Source: Rhodamnia argentea
Taxonomy: Eukaryota > Streptophyta > Magnoliopsida > Myrtales > Myrtaceae
Direction of reading: 5' to 3'
DNA: 64,000 bases
Assembly (NCBI RefSeq): GCF_020921035.1
Contig: NC_063154.1
Span: forward strand, 4,154,001-4,218,000
Every line of letters begins with the position of its first letter. Position 1 is the first letter of the stretch. The position numbers and the translations under genes were made by a program. Below, in pieces: positions 1 to 13,290 of the stretch. Under the pieces are notes generated by a model. That model ran no database searches. It was not told the origin of the DNA and saw nothing but the letters and a program-made list of their open reading frames with translations.

Positions 1-89
1 CAAATATTTTGCCCGATTAAAACTGCTCAAAGCTGCGAATGCTTCTGTGCACAGAGATATGATGATGGGGAGGTTATCACTGCTTGAAC

Positions 90-3000
90 TTACTTCCTTT
101 GGAAAATCAACATGCCGAAGAAGGCTATGGCACGGCCAAGTACGCCAATGAAGACGAGGATAAATATACATGTACCCCAATTATTAAGATCGTAACCACT
201 TCTGAAAAGCGCACCACACCGAGTAATAAGCCAAACTCCGTAGTATCTGCAGCGGAAAAATAAGCAATACGATTAACATTTCTCTGGAAAACTAACATTT
301 CTCTGTATGGTTTTCCATAACATGATCACTTCAACGTCTAAACCAATTTGTGAGGATGTTGGCTACCACTGAGTAAGATCTAATGGTCTCTCCACATTGT
401 TGGACCTTGAAATAATTTGTGAGGATAGTATACGTCTATGTTAAAGGATAAATGAACAGTGGATGAGTTAACCATTACCTTTCGGCATTTGCAATCACAA
501 ATGCTTGCAGAGCCCACTTAGGGTAGCAAAAGTCGGATAAGATTTTCGAAATACCACCACCATTCCGTGTTGCAATGAGAGTCAAAATCACAGGAAGAAG
601 AACTGACCACTGTAATCATCAAGAGCATGCGTGACAATTAGAAGTAAAGCAGGCATTATTGGCATACATTATAGAGCTTCTCATTACTGAAAATAATAAA
701 AACAAAATACAAACATTCTGAATATTACTTACCAACTGGGCAGTGCTGGCTTCAAAGAAGATGGCCAAGGCATAGGCGATACCAGTCACGCAGTATACAA
801 GGCACAGAAGAACACTATAATTGTCAGCAAAGGAAGATCTCGGATTGGTGAAGAAATAGAATGTCGATAAATACACCACTGGTTTGATCACTGTATTGAA
901 GTGGTCCATTGTGTCTTTTGCAAGAAAATAAGCCAAGCTGCTCATCCCAGAAGAACTTTCTCTCCAGTGCTGCAATTTATCTAGAGAAAATGACCTCAAA
1001 GCCGAGATTTTGCACAGAAGGGCTGAAGACAAAAAACAGTTACCTTTAGTCACAAACACAATGCAGAAAAATACGATAGAACGTGTACGAACAAGAGCTT
1101 ACATAAGGAACATCACGAATGTTGGGGAAGGTAGAGTCATGGGGTCAATATTAACAAAGTCAAATAAAGATAAGACATGTAATGAATGGTCGGGAAACTT
1201 CCAACTTACAGACGGCAATTATGGTGTAAGTATAACCAGCAGCTCCAAATGATTCATCACCCGCATTAGTAAGTGTTCCTAAGCAGGCTCCAGCGAGTAA
1301 TAAGATTAGATAGTCTGCTGCTTGTATTCTAGCATCACGTAATCTCTGTTTACCAACCCTGGAAATTGTCAACAACGTAGAAATGAGAAAAACTTCTCAC
1401 CTATTGTACAAGCTTTCCACGAGACAAATAAGTGGATGATTATGAAAAGACACGTGATTTCCCTGACAAGCCTTGAATAGAAAGTAAAACAAAATCAATT
1501 TGATTTGGGTTCTTTGTTTAGTAAAGCCATCTTGAACTAAGCAAGCAGAAGCTCCGCGTTCACAACACATTCTAACTCATATAAGTTCATCCTTTTGACC
1601 CGTATAGAAGAATCATAGGACCAGAACTTTTTCTGCCGATTAATAGTTCTCACCTCCCAAGAAAGTATCTGTACTGCGAGATTACGCCTGCAGTTTTCCG
1701 ATGGGATAAGTCCCTGGACCTCAAGAAATTGAGTCGTATCTTATCCCGCTGCCTCTCAACATTGCTCCTCACATCTTGCCATATTTCACCGGCAAAAGAT
1801 TGCTCCTCGGTTCCAACTCTAGGGGCATTAAGTCCAACAACTATACCCGCGCCTCCACTGGTCAAAATGGCTCCCGCATCCTCCTTCATATCTGGAGGTA
1901 TCGGATACCCATTGTGAATCATCCACCTGATAGGAAGGTCTTTATAATTCACGCCGGAGCTTGTGCTTGGAGTCACAATGCCCTCTAAAATGTCAATAAA
2001 GTGATCTGGAGGGTTCACTCGCTCTGGCACATTTATGCCAATTCCTGCAAAGTATGCCTCAACTTTCTTTGCTGGACCATGATAGACGATTAGGCCCCCT
2101 TTTGCCAGCAGTATCAAATCATCAAACATCCTGAACAGTGAGTAGCTGCACCGAAAAATGTTGTCCAGTTACCAGTAACAATCTTTTTTTTCTTTTTGTA
2201 TAAAACAACACAAGAACAAGGCACCTAGAATTGAGACTTTTTTTACTAGAACATTCGTAATGATAGTTGCAGCTTCAATATGTATCCTTATGAACGCTGG
2301 AAATCGTAGATCTTCATGAAAATGGTTATGCATGATAATTTGATGATTCTCACAGAAACTTGCCTCGGTTGATGAACCACCATGCAGATGTTAACCCCTT
2401 CCAGTGCTTCGTGTCGAAGTGCTCTCAGGAGCAGCTGTGAGGATGCACTGTCAAGACCAGATGTTGGTTCATCTAGAATTAAAAGTGAAGGTTCCATCAC
2501 CATTTCTAAGCCAACATTTACTCTCTTTCTCTGGCCTCCAGAGATCCCTCGCTTCTCGACTGTTCCAACCAGCGAATCTCGCACTGAATGCAACCCCAAG
2601 GACTCAATAACTCTCTCAACAACGAGCACTTTATCCGCCTTTGGCATCTTGGCAGGAAGTCTTCAGGTTTTACATGAAAATATTGAAAGAACTACCAGTT
2701 GAAGATTGTTGCCACCACAGCTTAGCATAAAATTAAGGATAGATGCAGCAAAGTGGTATAAAAGATCATGTTCACATTTCGGAACATGGACATTTTCCAC
2801 CAACAATTCTCTGCATAAGCCTAGTATAAGAAACGCAATAAAATTTAACAAGATTTCTTTGCGTTTTTTTTTTAAAATAAGAGATGCATGATGAGGTATG
2901 AAGAGTATGTTCTTAGTCCAAGCTAAAACTCAAATTGGGACCCAAGAACCAATATAATGTAATTTCTAGCAAACATTTACAAGCATGTGTTACCATAATG

Positions 3001-6000
3001 TACGTTGGACGCATTTTTTTGGAGAAAATTGTAGCGAATCAACTGAATCATACCTGCATTTTGCACTAAACCAGAGATTCTCTTCCACAGTCAAGTTTCC
3101 ATGGACAATGTCGTCTTGTGGCACAAAACCGGTAATTTTCTTGTATGAGTGGATTGATTCTTTCTTCCCGTTGATCAGGATTACACCAGTCGTTGAACAA
3201 CCAATAGCTTTTCCAGCCAGTGCCAATAGGAATGATGTTTTCCCAGCCCCTGATGGACCCATGACTGCCGCAATGCGCCCAGGCCTTAATGTTCCAGTAA
3301 CACATCTTAAAAGATGCTTCTTTTTGCCTTTCAAAGTGAGAGTTAGGTCCTTAAACGATACTTCAATAAGTAGCCTTTTCCCAATTTCGGAATTAGTGGC
3401 CATCGAAATTACTCCAGAAAAGGTAAGATCTTTGTTCTGCTGCTCCTGAGCTCTCTCTTTCTCAAGTTGAGAATATGCATACTTAAAAATTTGGGTATGA
3501 GTATGCATATCTTTGACTTCCTTTATATTCCCTTTTTTATTCTTATCCACGCTACCGGGATCGGAGTGTTCAAGATTGTGAGAACTATCTTCTTCAATCT
3601 CATGCGTTGTCTGCATGAGTTCGATATTCTCCCTCTTTCTTTGATTTGATGGCAGAGTTGAATTCCTTGCATGATCAGCTGGCGAAAAATCATAAGCTTC
3701 ATCGGGACTATCCTGATTTAAAATTTGGAATCGCTCGGCGTCCGTTCTCCCGGAAAATGTCTGTGATAAATGAGATTGCAACTCACTCGCGTGCTTCTTT
3801 GCAGCATCTTTTGCTGCTTTCCATCTCTGACGTGCTTTGGCAGTCTCTCTTGCACTTCTTGCAGCTGCTTCCCTGGATTTGGCTAGTCTCCTCGCTCTAG
3901 TAGTGAGTAATTGGTCGGAACAATTGTAGATGATGAGTAGGAAAGTACTCAAAGCAGCCTGCATGAGCATAGCCAGAAACTTCAACTCCTAAATTGTTGG
4001 ATGTAAATATTGTCTTGAAAGAATAAAATACAAAACCACAAAACTAACATCCAGCAAAAGTGAAAGATCTGGAGATTGCAAAAGTGAATGGTCAGAAAAT
4101 GTTTGAGATGACATTCAAGATGACACATTCCACAAAAGAGAAGACATTATGATCGTACATCTGACATTATCTAAAATTTGAGAAAAGGAGATACTAAAGA
4201 GATGCTCAAGATGTGTATAGAAACTTACAATAAGCATAATGCCATAAGCACGAATGTTTTGATTTACGGTGTTCGAATCACAAGAAACCATCTTGTAGCA
4301 AGCTGCAAAAGAATACAGTTATCAAGAAGTGTGTAAACCCACAACACAACAAAATTGAAGTCCCAAATGCTGAATATTAAATTTCGAAAGCTTAATTTCC
4401 ATCAATCAATTCAGTTCCATTAAGAACTTACGTTGCTCTGATGTAGATCCCAGCCGGCAATAGTGTCTGCAGTAATTTGGAAAATGAAAGAAAATAAGAA
4501 ATAGGCCATATCTTGGATGGGAGATTGATATTAGTAAACGAAAATACAGATGAATCAGATTCACATCCAATTGAAGGTGGAGCGCATTGTGGAGGTAATC
4601 CTGAAAATGAAAATAAGCACTGGAATAAAATTAAATACCCACTACGACATGTGACTTCTTCCACCATAGTTGGACAGTATGATCCCGATGAACAGAAAAT
4701 CTCCCTGCTCCTTTCAACATCGGCCCAAATATTTGCTCCTCCACAGGTATGATTTGGCCTCCCTGGGGGCAGTTGGTAGGTATAGCTGCAAATTATAGCA
4801 GCATAAAGTTCTATTGGCACTTTGGGCAACATAAAGATAAAAATGAGAAATGCTGCTAACTAGGCTGAGCTTACGGTTCACATATGCCAGTCAATGTATT
4901 GAGTGTTGCGAGTGGGCAGTAAGCTCCAAGTGGACAGGCTGTAAGAGTCAATAAAGATGAGCTTATAAGTGAGAGAAAAATACTTTTCGATCGCTGAATT
5001 TGTACAACCAAACTAGTCATGAATAAATTTAAATCGTATCATAAACGAGAAGCTAACTAATTTCATGTTCAACAGAAGAATAAGGAATCAATAGTGTATT
5101 TCTATCTGCTGGCTTCCAGAATTGTTAAGAAGCTCAAACCTACAAACGTTACGGGTTACGGGTTTGTACTATAGTCAATTCTATGCATATGCTTCCTGTG
5201 GGAAATAAAATAAGATGAGAGGCCAACGTCATACTATCCTATTTCAATAACATAAGGAGAAACTACATGAAAAGTCACTCAGGCAAAAGCGAGAGGCCAG
5301 ACAACTAGAATTCCATGTAATGATGGTAAAATTTGCAAAAGATTCTGATAGGCACCGGATACTTACGGATCATGCATGTAAGACCATGAGGACAGAAGAA
5401 TCCCTCACAGCAGGCCTGACAACTATCGGTTCTTGTGGGGATTTCTTGTGCATTTTTCAGATCAACTGATTGATTTGCACCAACACTGCAAGCCCATCCA
5501 GGCTCACAACCAGAAATCCAGGTGGTGAGATTACAATTTTTGTTAGGCTTCAGATAATTACTGCTCACTGAAGTTTGAAATAGGTAGTCGAAGTAGAACT
5601 TCAGTTCTGCTGCTGTACACAAACGGCGGGAGATATCTCCTATAGCATCAAGTGGGAGCATCATGTCATGTGAGAAAAAAAAAATTTGTTGACAGGAAAA
5701 TGTCAGTAGATTCTTGGATCCAGCAACTAAAGTGGAAGATCTGTCATTGAAACTAGAAAACCTCAGTTATTATGGCAATCAAACTCAACTTAATAGCAAA
5801 AGGTGTTCTATATTAAGAATCATAAAAAACAAGAGACATTAGACTTGCCAAGTTCTCTAGGGTAAAGTAAACGGAATTATACCTCTAGTTTGCTTAATGC
5901 AAGAGGACAAGAAGTCCAAATTAGATGAAAAATTGAAAGCTCTGTTCCAATCATCTGACCTGAAATATGGAAGCATCCCAATGTTAAACGGTTACAAGAC

Positions 6001-6611
6001 TACCCAATTATTCCAAGAAAGATAATTTTGCTAAGAAAGAAAATGAAAACAAACCGTCCTAACACTTTGATAAATCAACATCAGAACTTCTGCAATTGCA
6101 TTTTGAACAATCAAATATTTTTCACCCAGCTAAACATACTTATCTAAGAACAGTTCACCTAAATTGAAGTAACAAAGTCCATGACGCAGCGTAATAAAGC
6201 ACACTCAAGAATTGTCAAAAGTCCTAATTTGCTCAGAAAAAGCACACGCAAAATCACAGTTGTAACTTCTCCATAGAAATCTTAAACCAGAAAAGAACAC
6301 AAATTTGACTTTTCTACATTTCTCACAACCCTCATTTGACAAACAGCAAGAAGAGCGAGCGAGGAAGAGAGTACTGACGGATTCTTAATGCAGAAGCTGG
6401 ACCGGTTATTGATCTCATACTGAAGACCGGTGGTGACATTTGAGATTCGGGCATAAACGAGTTGAGTAATGAGGGGCAGAACAGCAGGGTTGTCAATTTG
6501 GTCGTAGTCACTCAAATCTTGACACTGCACAAATCGCACACAGCTCAAAACAAGAACACCCACTAAGAGAAACGACGCAGACTCCACGATTCCGAGCTTC
6601 TCCGAGCTCAT
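90..6611 (-). CDS. ABCG half-transporter, ABCG24/ABCG28/WBC30 type
   Basis: ATP-driven half-size transporter of the white-brown complex family, expected in a cell or endomembrane; the substrate cannot be read from sequence. Fourteen exons (high to low): 6611-6379, 5959-5883, 5639-5367, 4938-4875, 4785-4639, 4466-4432, 4302-4229, 3988-3054, 2660-2364, 2145-1654, 1358-1210, 1022-733, 609-479, 246-90. They join in frame to 1117 aa, close to the remembered family length of about 1100. Seen: a signal-peptide-like N-terminus, a cysteine-rich luminal region (about 100-300), a membrane segment near 304-322, a basic Ala/Arg-rich linker, Walker A GPSGAGKT (about 544-551), signature ISGGQ (652-656), Walker B LLILDEP (673-679) and a C-terminal ABC2 membrane domain. 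The start MSSEKLG was chosen over an in-frame ATG 15 codons upstream because it places the hydrophobic segment correctly. The intron after exon 9 has a GC donor. Confidence 0.9.
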
Positions 6612-8621
6612 CTTTCTTCTGGGGGTCGTGGGTGGGAGTACTAATCTCGAGATCAAGAAGCAGTGCTGGGCAAAGGTAAATGAGATGGTGCGAGATTTAG
6701 CGCATTGGGCTATATGGGGTCGCGAGAACTGGTCTTGAAAGAGATGGGTTCCTGCAGAGGAAGCAGAAGATTTGTCCTTGTCTGAACACGTTCGCGAGTT
6801 GGCTTGGGCTTCCGTGTGGAGTTTATGGACGTCAAACTCCAGAGGAAGAAGAAAACCAGGGGCAGAGAGAGACAGTCAAGGTGGATTAGTGGGATTCAGT
6901 AGGTAGGATTAAGACCACGTCGCAACAGCTAGTAGGACCATTTGCCGGCATTCGGGCATATCTTTTTGTTGCGGACCATCATGGCATCATCCTCATTTGG
7001 TGTGTCTAGTCATTTGTTTTCTCCAGCATACTTTCGAGGAACAAATATTTTTGAACCAATACAACAATCATACATATTGTTTGCATGCCACAAGTAATTA
7101 TTTCAAACCCGTCATAGAAAACAATTCGTAATTTGACCGAATTGAATTGACCGAAAACTTGAAATTTCGTGATATTACGTTCCGATTTTCTCACCTCCGA
7201 TATTTGACAACCTCAATAAGATTATAAACGTGACTAGAAAATCGTAAGATCTATGGAACCGACGTTGATGAATTAATTCAATTATACCGATTTTATATGA
7301 GAAGGATAGGGAAATCACTAGAATAATGCCGCCCATGAATAGTAGTGACTCCTTAACGTACAACTTACGAAAGTCGAGTTGGTGATTTCGTATAAGAAAG
7401 AGTACTACAAAGAGGTGGGTTTCAAATTCATAAATGACTTGGTAAACCGAGCAAAACCTCCCGTACAACCAGAGATCCCCAACAAAAGCAATCGAGCGAT
7501 AATTAAACCTAAAACATAGAACGCGACGACCGATTGACTTGCGTTAAACAATGCTTTGGGGGTAATCTTTACTGACATTGATTACGCCAGTGTCCATAGG
7601 ACTTCTCCTTATCTTTGCCTTTTGACTTGCTCAACGCATGCAATCATCTTTCACCTATAAAACTACACTTCATATCAATATAACAAACGAAAGGAACGTC
7701 GAAAAAGGGGTAGTGAGATTCTTTCAAAGTCTCACAAATTTTACAGGGCTTCACGCTTTAGATCGTAGAGAAACGAGCAGCAAATTGGTCATGATGTATG
7801 AATCGCGCCCCTTAACAGCGACAGCCCGACAGGACACGCTACAGGCGGAAGCCGACGTACGGAGACGGTTTGTGCTTGTGCCGCGAATATGCAGAAGGAT
7901 TTCGTTCGACAATTAGGTGGCCAGACTATTTCCAGTGTTTCCGGCACATGACCTTGTCCACAGTTCACGGAGTTGAATGAGCCCACATCCCCATCAAGAA
8001 GAAAAGTCTCACTTATTGCAGTTTGGCACTTCTGCTTGGACAGATGCATTTGTATCCCCAGAGTTATCCTCTATCATGCAATATAAGATACAAGAAATCT
8101 CAAGGCTTTGCATATGGCGATGTGTCGCGGCAAAACGGAATTTGGTAAGGGAGTGCCTAGAGGCATTTGTGAAGGTGATTTTCATGCATTAGCTATTCCA
8201 ATGTATTGTGAAATCAGTGCGCTGGAAATCGCAACTTTTCTCTGGTATGCTTAACCAATGCCCCGAGGGCTATCGTTAACAAAATCCGTACCAAAAGTAT
8301 CCCGTATCTTACGCCTATCATGAAATTCCTCGCATTAGATAATGAAGCGTGAACACATGATTAAAAAATAAAAAAGGCCGATGTACAAGTAAAGAATATC
8401 GACAGCAGCTATACCTGCAACAGCACGCGTCATGTTTCGACCACGTTACACAGTAAAGAATTGTCATTCCGCGAGTCTACCAATGTTCTAAAATCGCAAG
8501 TCTTTCGTCCGAGTAGATAGGCTTGATAGGTCATGGAACTCCACTTTCCGCCACGATTCTTGGACGATGTTCCAAGTCCAGAAGTGAAGAACAATTGAGT
8601 AGGTTGCCCGATAATCTTGTT
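6612..8621. other. Intergenic, ABCG 5' side to PAT15 3' side
   Basis: About 2 kb between the ABCG start codon and the PAT15 stop codon. Both genes run on the minus strand, so this holds the ABCG promoter and 5' UTR and the PAT15 3' UTR. Only short unrelated reading frames are present. I recognise no gene or mobile element here. Confidence 0.6.
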
Positions 8622-11600
8622 TCATGCTGTCTGCCTTGTATCATGTGCAATGCGGAAACTAATACCGTCCTTTAAATGGCTTACTGCTGTTGGGAGTAAC
8701 CACTTTAGCATGTTTGGGCCAAGGACCTAAAACAAGCGAGAAGAGCTCCTTGATCACACTCAATCCATTTATTGAATCTTGATCAGATTGACACAAATAT
8801 AAACAATCATTAAACAATGAGGCAGGGGGGAGAGAGAGAGAGAGTACCGATGTCACGTTTCTGTAAACACCAAGGTTGAACGGATGACGATAGCTCTGCC
8901 CAGATTTCCTTGCCAGCCATCGTGCTCGTACTGCTTCATAATACTGATCAAGTGTCCATTCTAAAATTAATTGGCAGAAGAACATAACTCTCTACATTGT
9001 ATGCTAAAAGTTAAACAAGTACCTCTATGGTTGTCATGTTATTGGCCATGAGGTATATATGCCAGCACAACAAAGAACCCAGTGTTATACTCAGGCCAAG
9101 CACAGATATTCCACATGTCACCTGAGAAAAGTATAATTTCTCCTTAAATTCGCAAAAATCCTCATCCAGCACAAGAAGAATCTTGCAAAGCACAAACTAT
9201 GATGGGGGTCCCAATGCACACAGAAAGAGCACGGAGCACCATAGAATGAAATCCATACAACGATAAGAAAAAAATTTCTATCAAGCACCAAAGAAAGTCA
9301 CTATGGTCACAGTGCACACAATACAACATGGTTTATCTCACTGAGACAGTTTCAAGAAAAGTAAATTCGAGTCCTTATAGAAGAGAACATAGTAAGGGTA
9401 CTTCTTTTAATCTATTGAAAGCAGCTCGAATCCTTGTAGTTGCAGCGGATACATAAACCATGTTAGGAAAAGGACCTAATAGTTTTTCAATCGAGAAAAG
9501 AGATCTATACAGCTATACCTAAAATTCCACGTATACCTCGTCAACAGCAAGATAAATGCATCAGGTAGATGAATGTGAACTCCACTGATGAAACAAGGAT
9601 CTATCATGATGAACTCGTTAATACTATTACTCTCAACGCATAACCATGAAACGACACTTTGCAGATAGCTTCTAACTTACATAAAGAGCCTTGAAGTGAG
9701 ATTGTCCCCAAACTTCCCAGTCCTTTTGGCGAGCACATGCTATAAAGAGGATCTAAGCAAACAGAACGTGTGAATGAGAATTTCGGGAAGCTTATTTGCA
9801 TCAGTGATTGAGGAGGCCTACTTAGATGGTCCCATAAACACGTGAAGCAGAATATACCGTTGAATAGATGCTTGCGACAGTTGCAACTAAGACAAGTATA
9901 AAAAAGGCCTTGTAGTTCCAGTAACCAACACAGTTGTTTATCCATCGACAGTGATGATCCTGCAAACAAGGATACGTTTCAAGGAACGAAAATTTACAAA
10001 TATCATATAACATAAAATCTGTAGAAATTTTTTGAATGTCACTGATTTTTCAGAAGAAATTACATAATCCACTCTTACCATCCTCAACACACACCTTCTG
10101 CAGGTTCGGCAATGATGACATCTTCGAGGCTTGTATGTAGAGCAAATCTCACATTTCCTTTGATGCGTAACCTGTTAGTATTTGATCAACTTTCAACAAT
10201 TTAGTATCGCGGGTAAAAAATTGTGCTGCTAAATAGATCAATAGGCAAATTGACATTTTCTTCCCATGACAGATACAGTATCTCGCAAAAATATCCACAA
10301 GGGTTGAGCTGATGGAAATAGGGATATGCTTTATCATCTATCAACTGTGCTGACTTCAATGTGCCCCAGAAAACGTCCCCGTAAACTGCCACACGAGCTC
10401 ATGTATGACAAAGAAAGTCATGACGCATCTTTTCTACAGATAAACCATTACAAATTCTTTTTGGACTCAAAACCCATCATCCCATTATCCTCTTTTCAGA
10501 AGTATAGAGAAGACATCATTAGTAAAGAAATTAAGAGGACATATTCCCTATACCAAGTGGCTCTGAAGGGGAAGCCCCAATATGCAAATATCATGACAAC
10601 TCTAGATTAATTACCCTCCCACTCAGGGCATTGACACATCAAGCTTTACCCACCGCTACACCAGAAGGGGAGGATATAGAGGCCATATATCATGCTAAGC
10701 AGACTAACACTCTATGACTGATACAAAGTTATAACCCTACTTTAATAATTTCTTTCATGGATAATCTTAAGTTTTGAGTGATCGAAACTATAGGCACTAA
10801 TAATACAAATAGAGGGGAAAAAACCACTACCCTAATTTTACTTTTTGCAGGCGAGATACCAATGCCTATAAAGTTAATGAAAATGCAGAACCAAAAAGGC
10901 TCAGGAATTTATTTCAGAATCCACTCCACTCGAATGAGACCGGTTGGAGAACCTCCATCCAGCTGCTTCATGAGATATCAAAGAGACAAAACTAGATACT
11001 TTATCTACATTAGAACTTCAAAAGTAAATTTTGCGTCATCCATGCATGTTTGTTGTTAGAGTAATTGAATATTAAATCACGTCTTCATCTAACAGCTTAA
11101 GTTTTTAAAACAGTTGGTAGTGATCTCAACAAAATCTCACATGATATTAGAAAAAGAGGTCCTAAGTTCAAATCTTACCAGGCCCCTATTTGCCTTCCTC
11201 TACATCTAAGGGCTTAAACTTTTAAAACAGTTTTTAGTGATCCCAACAAAATTTCACATGATATCAGAGCAAGAGAACTGTTCTTGAGCTGTTAGATAAA
11301 TGCGTGATTTAATATTTAATTACTCTAACACTCCTCCTCATGCTTAGTATTTTGTGGAACTACAATCAACTGTTCTAAATATTAAGCTGTTAGATAAAGA
11401 CGTGGTATAATATTCAATTACTCTAACATTTGTTAACCTAGTATAAGCTTGATACGAAACTCGTAGGCACATCTATATACATATATACGTTATGTATGTT
11501 CAAGCCAACGTACATATCCACACACTTATATCTGTACATAAAGTGCATGAACAAGGAAAGATTACACATGAGACTATGTACACAATCTTGGACTCGATGA

Positions 11601-12270
11601 ACAAGGAAAATTGTCATACCGATGGGTAAAACAGATTGACCTTCTATCAGTTTTCGATCACTATCTCTCTAGAAAGATTACACAAACATGCAAATGATCA
11701 AGCTAAAAAGCAAGGCCTTCAAGATGCCGTAAAAATAAGGAACGCACAGAGCAAAATTCTTCTAGAGAGTTTACGAGAATCAATACAGGAGAAAAGCAAA
11801 ACAAGGCCTAATACAATGAGCTCTACAGGCATATAACCCAAACCTCAGTTTCATATGCAGGACGCATAAGTCAAAAAGCTAATCTGCTCAACCAATTACC
11901 TCACTGAAACCGAACAAGATACACCCATAGTAATGACAACGTAAGCATTCGAATTAACTTGTAAAATGGATACACTCGCGAACACAACAGAACTCACATT
12001 TCTCCTGAATTCTTGATCCGAGAGCTCCCTATCTTCAACATCGGGGACATAAGAAGAAGGAACGTGTCCCGGGTCAGTGAGCACGCAGACGAAGAACGAG
12101 AAAAGACTGTAGGAAGCCAAGAAAGTGAAGGCCAAGGCGTGGAACGATCCACCCGAGCTCTGTAAACCGACCCAATCTTCAATGGAAACGAACAAGGTGG
12201 TGTAATAAACGAAACCCATCAGAAGAAACACAGCTAATATCGGAATCGAGAGGAGTCTCTCCCACTTCAT
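8622..12270 (-). CDS. PAT15: DHHC protein S-acyltransferase, PAT15-like
   Basis: Membrane enzyme that transfers palmitate from acyl-CoA to cysteines of target proteins. Seven exons (high to low): 12270-11998, 10171-10079, 9959-9858, 9752-9681, 9121-9023, 8943-8848, 8726-8622. They join in frame to 279 aa. Seen: two membrane segments (about 8-24 and 44-63), a DPG motif after the second, the cysteine-rich zinc-binding domain with CHHC-type cysteines, catalytic DHHC at 123-126 followed by WINNCVG, two more membrane segments (about 137-157 and 180-200) and a TTIE motif matching the family TTxE box. The C-terminus (LGPNMLKWLLPT, then DGISF) matches remembered Arabidopsis PAT15 better than PAT16. 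All donors are GT. Intron 1 is about 1.8 kb and carries a repeat. The MIR172 hairpin lies about 5 kb upstream. Confidence 0.9.
11055..11427. repeat. Retroelement-like fold-back fragment in PAT15 intron 1
   Basis: The sequence GTTAGAGTAATTGAATATTA at 11055 reappears inverted near 11329 and again near 11427 (ending TTTAATTACTCTAAC). Two internal direct copies (about 11092 and 11207) share GCTTAA, TTTTAAAACAGTT and CTCACATGAT-like blocks. The second includes ATATCAGAGC, close to the initiator-Met tRNA primer-binding site used by plant Copia and TRIM elements. I read it as a degraded TRIM or LTR remnant. No coding sequence is present. Confidence 0.5.
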
Positions 12271-12549
12271 CCCGTGAAAACGATGTTTGTCAGAAGATGA
12301 GCTCGAGTCGAAGAAATTCGATTTTATTTTGCAACAGAAGGAAGCGAGCTGTTTGATCAGGCGGGTGAGCAGAGAAGCTGAAAAGGCCGTTTGCTTGGGC
12401 TAAAGGCCGTTCTTCTTGAGCATGGACATGGCCTTTGGTATTTGAGATGGGCTTTGGGCTACTGGTTGGCTCGTCGTTCTTGCATCGGGTGAGAGGACTC
12501 GCCTCGCGTGGCTTTAAAGTTAGAGATGTGAGGAGGCGCACGCACAATT

Positions 12550-13290
12550 TGTACGGTTTCAGAAGAACCCAATCTTATGACTCCTAGTTAGGTTACTCTT
12601 ACAACTCCTCCCTTCTGTCTTAGCCGATTCTTTTCCGATGAGAACTAGACATGCGTCCCATATTTCCATGTACTCTCTTTGGTTAGTCTATGATTTATGA
12701 GTTGGACTGGGCCTCCATATGTTTGTCTAACCCCACATGGAAGAGCCACCTGTCCTGATCTCTTCGAAAAAGGAAGTTCCTCTTTGGGTTAGTTCTTTCA
12801 AGCAATAATTCCGGTAGAAAGAGAAAACGTGAGTGGTATAATACTTTCGCACTCTATTTTTCTTCATTACGATGGGCGACCTCTCCTTTCCCATGCCCCT
12901 ATTGTCACGGCTTTACGGATCTATATGCTTTAGACGGGAAGTTCCAGAACAGGCGGCCGGTATACCACCATGAGAGATCCGATTAAACTGTACCAAAGGC
13001 CTTTGAAATCAAAATGTCTCCTTAGACAGTCAGTTAGAACCTCTATACATTATCTTTGAGGAGGTACTAGAACTGGAGGTCGCTTTCAGCTTCCTAGAAA
13101 ACCGACCTTTCCCAAAGCCATGGTAGAGCCATGAAGCTAAGTCTTGCAAAAGAAAAGGCCTTGCTAACAGAGTCGATTTAGTTGTTCGGTGGCCTCATGG
13201 AATCAAGTATGCACTTGATCCTACGAAGAAGTCCCTTGGATCACATCTAAACAGAAGTCCTCTATTGCATTTAAATTAGAGAAAATTCCA
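12550..13290. other. Compositionally odd stretch, possible organellar insertion
   Basis: Upstream of PAT15, about 0.7 kb is less AT-rich and less repetitive than its flanks and holds no long reading frame. Its texture (many GGAAGTTCC, CCTTTCCC and GGAGGT-like words) resembles plant mitochondrial intergenic DNA. This is an impression only; I could not match it to a named organellar gene. Confidence 0.25.
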
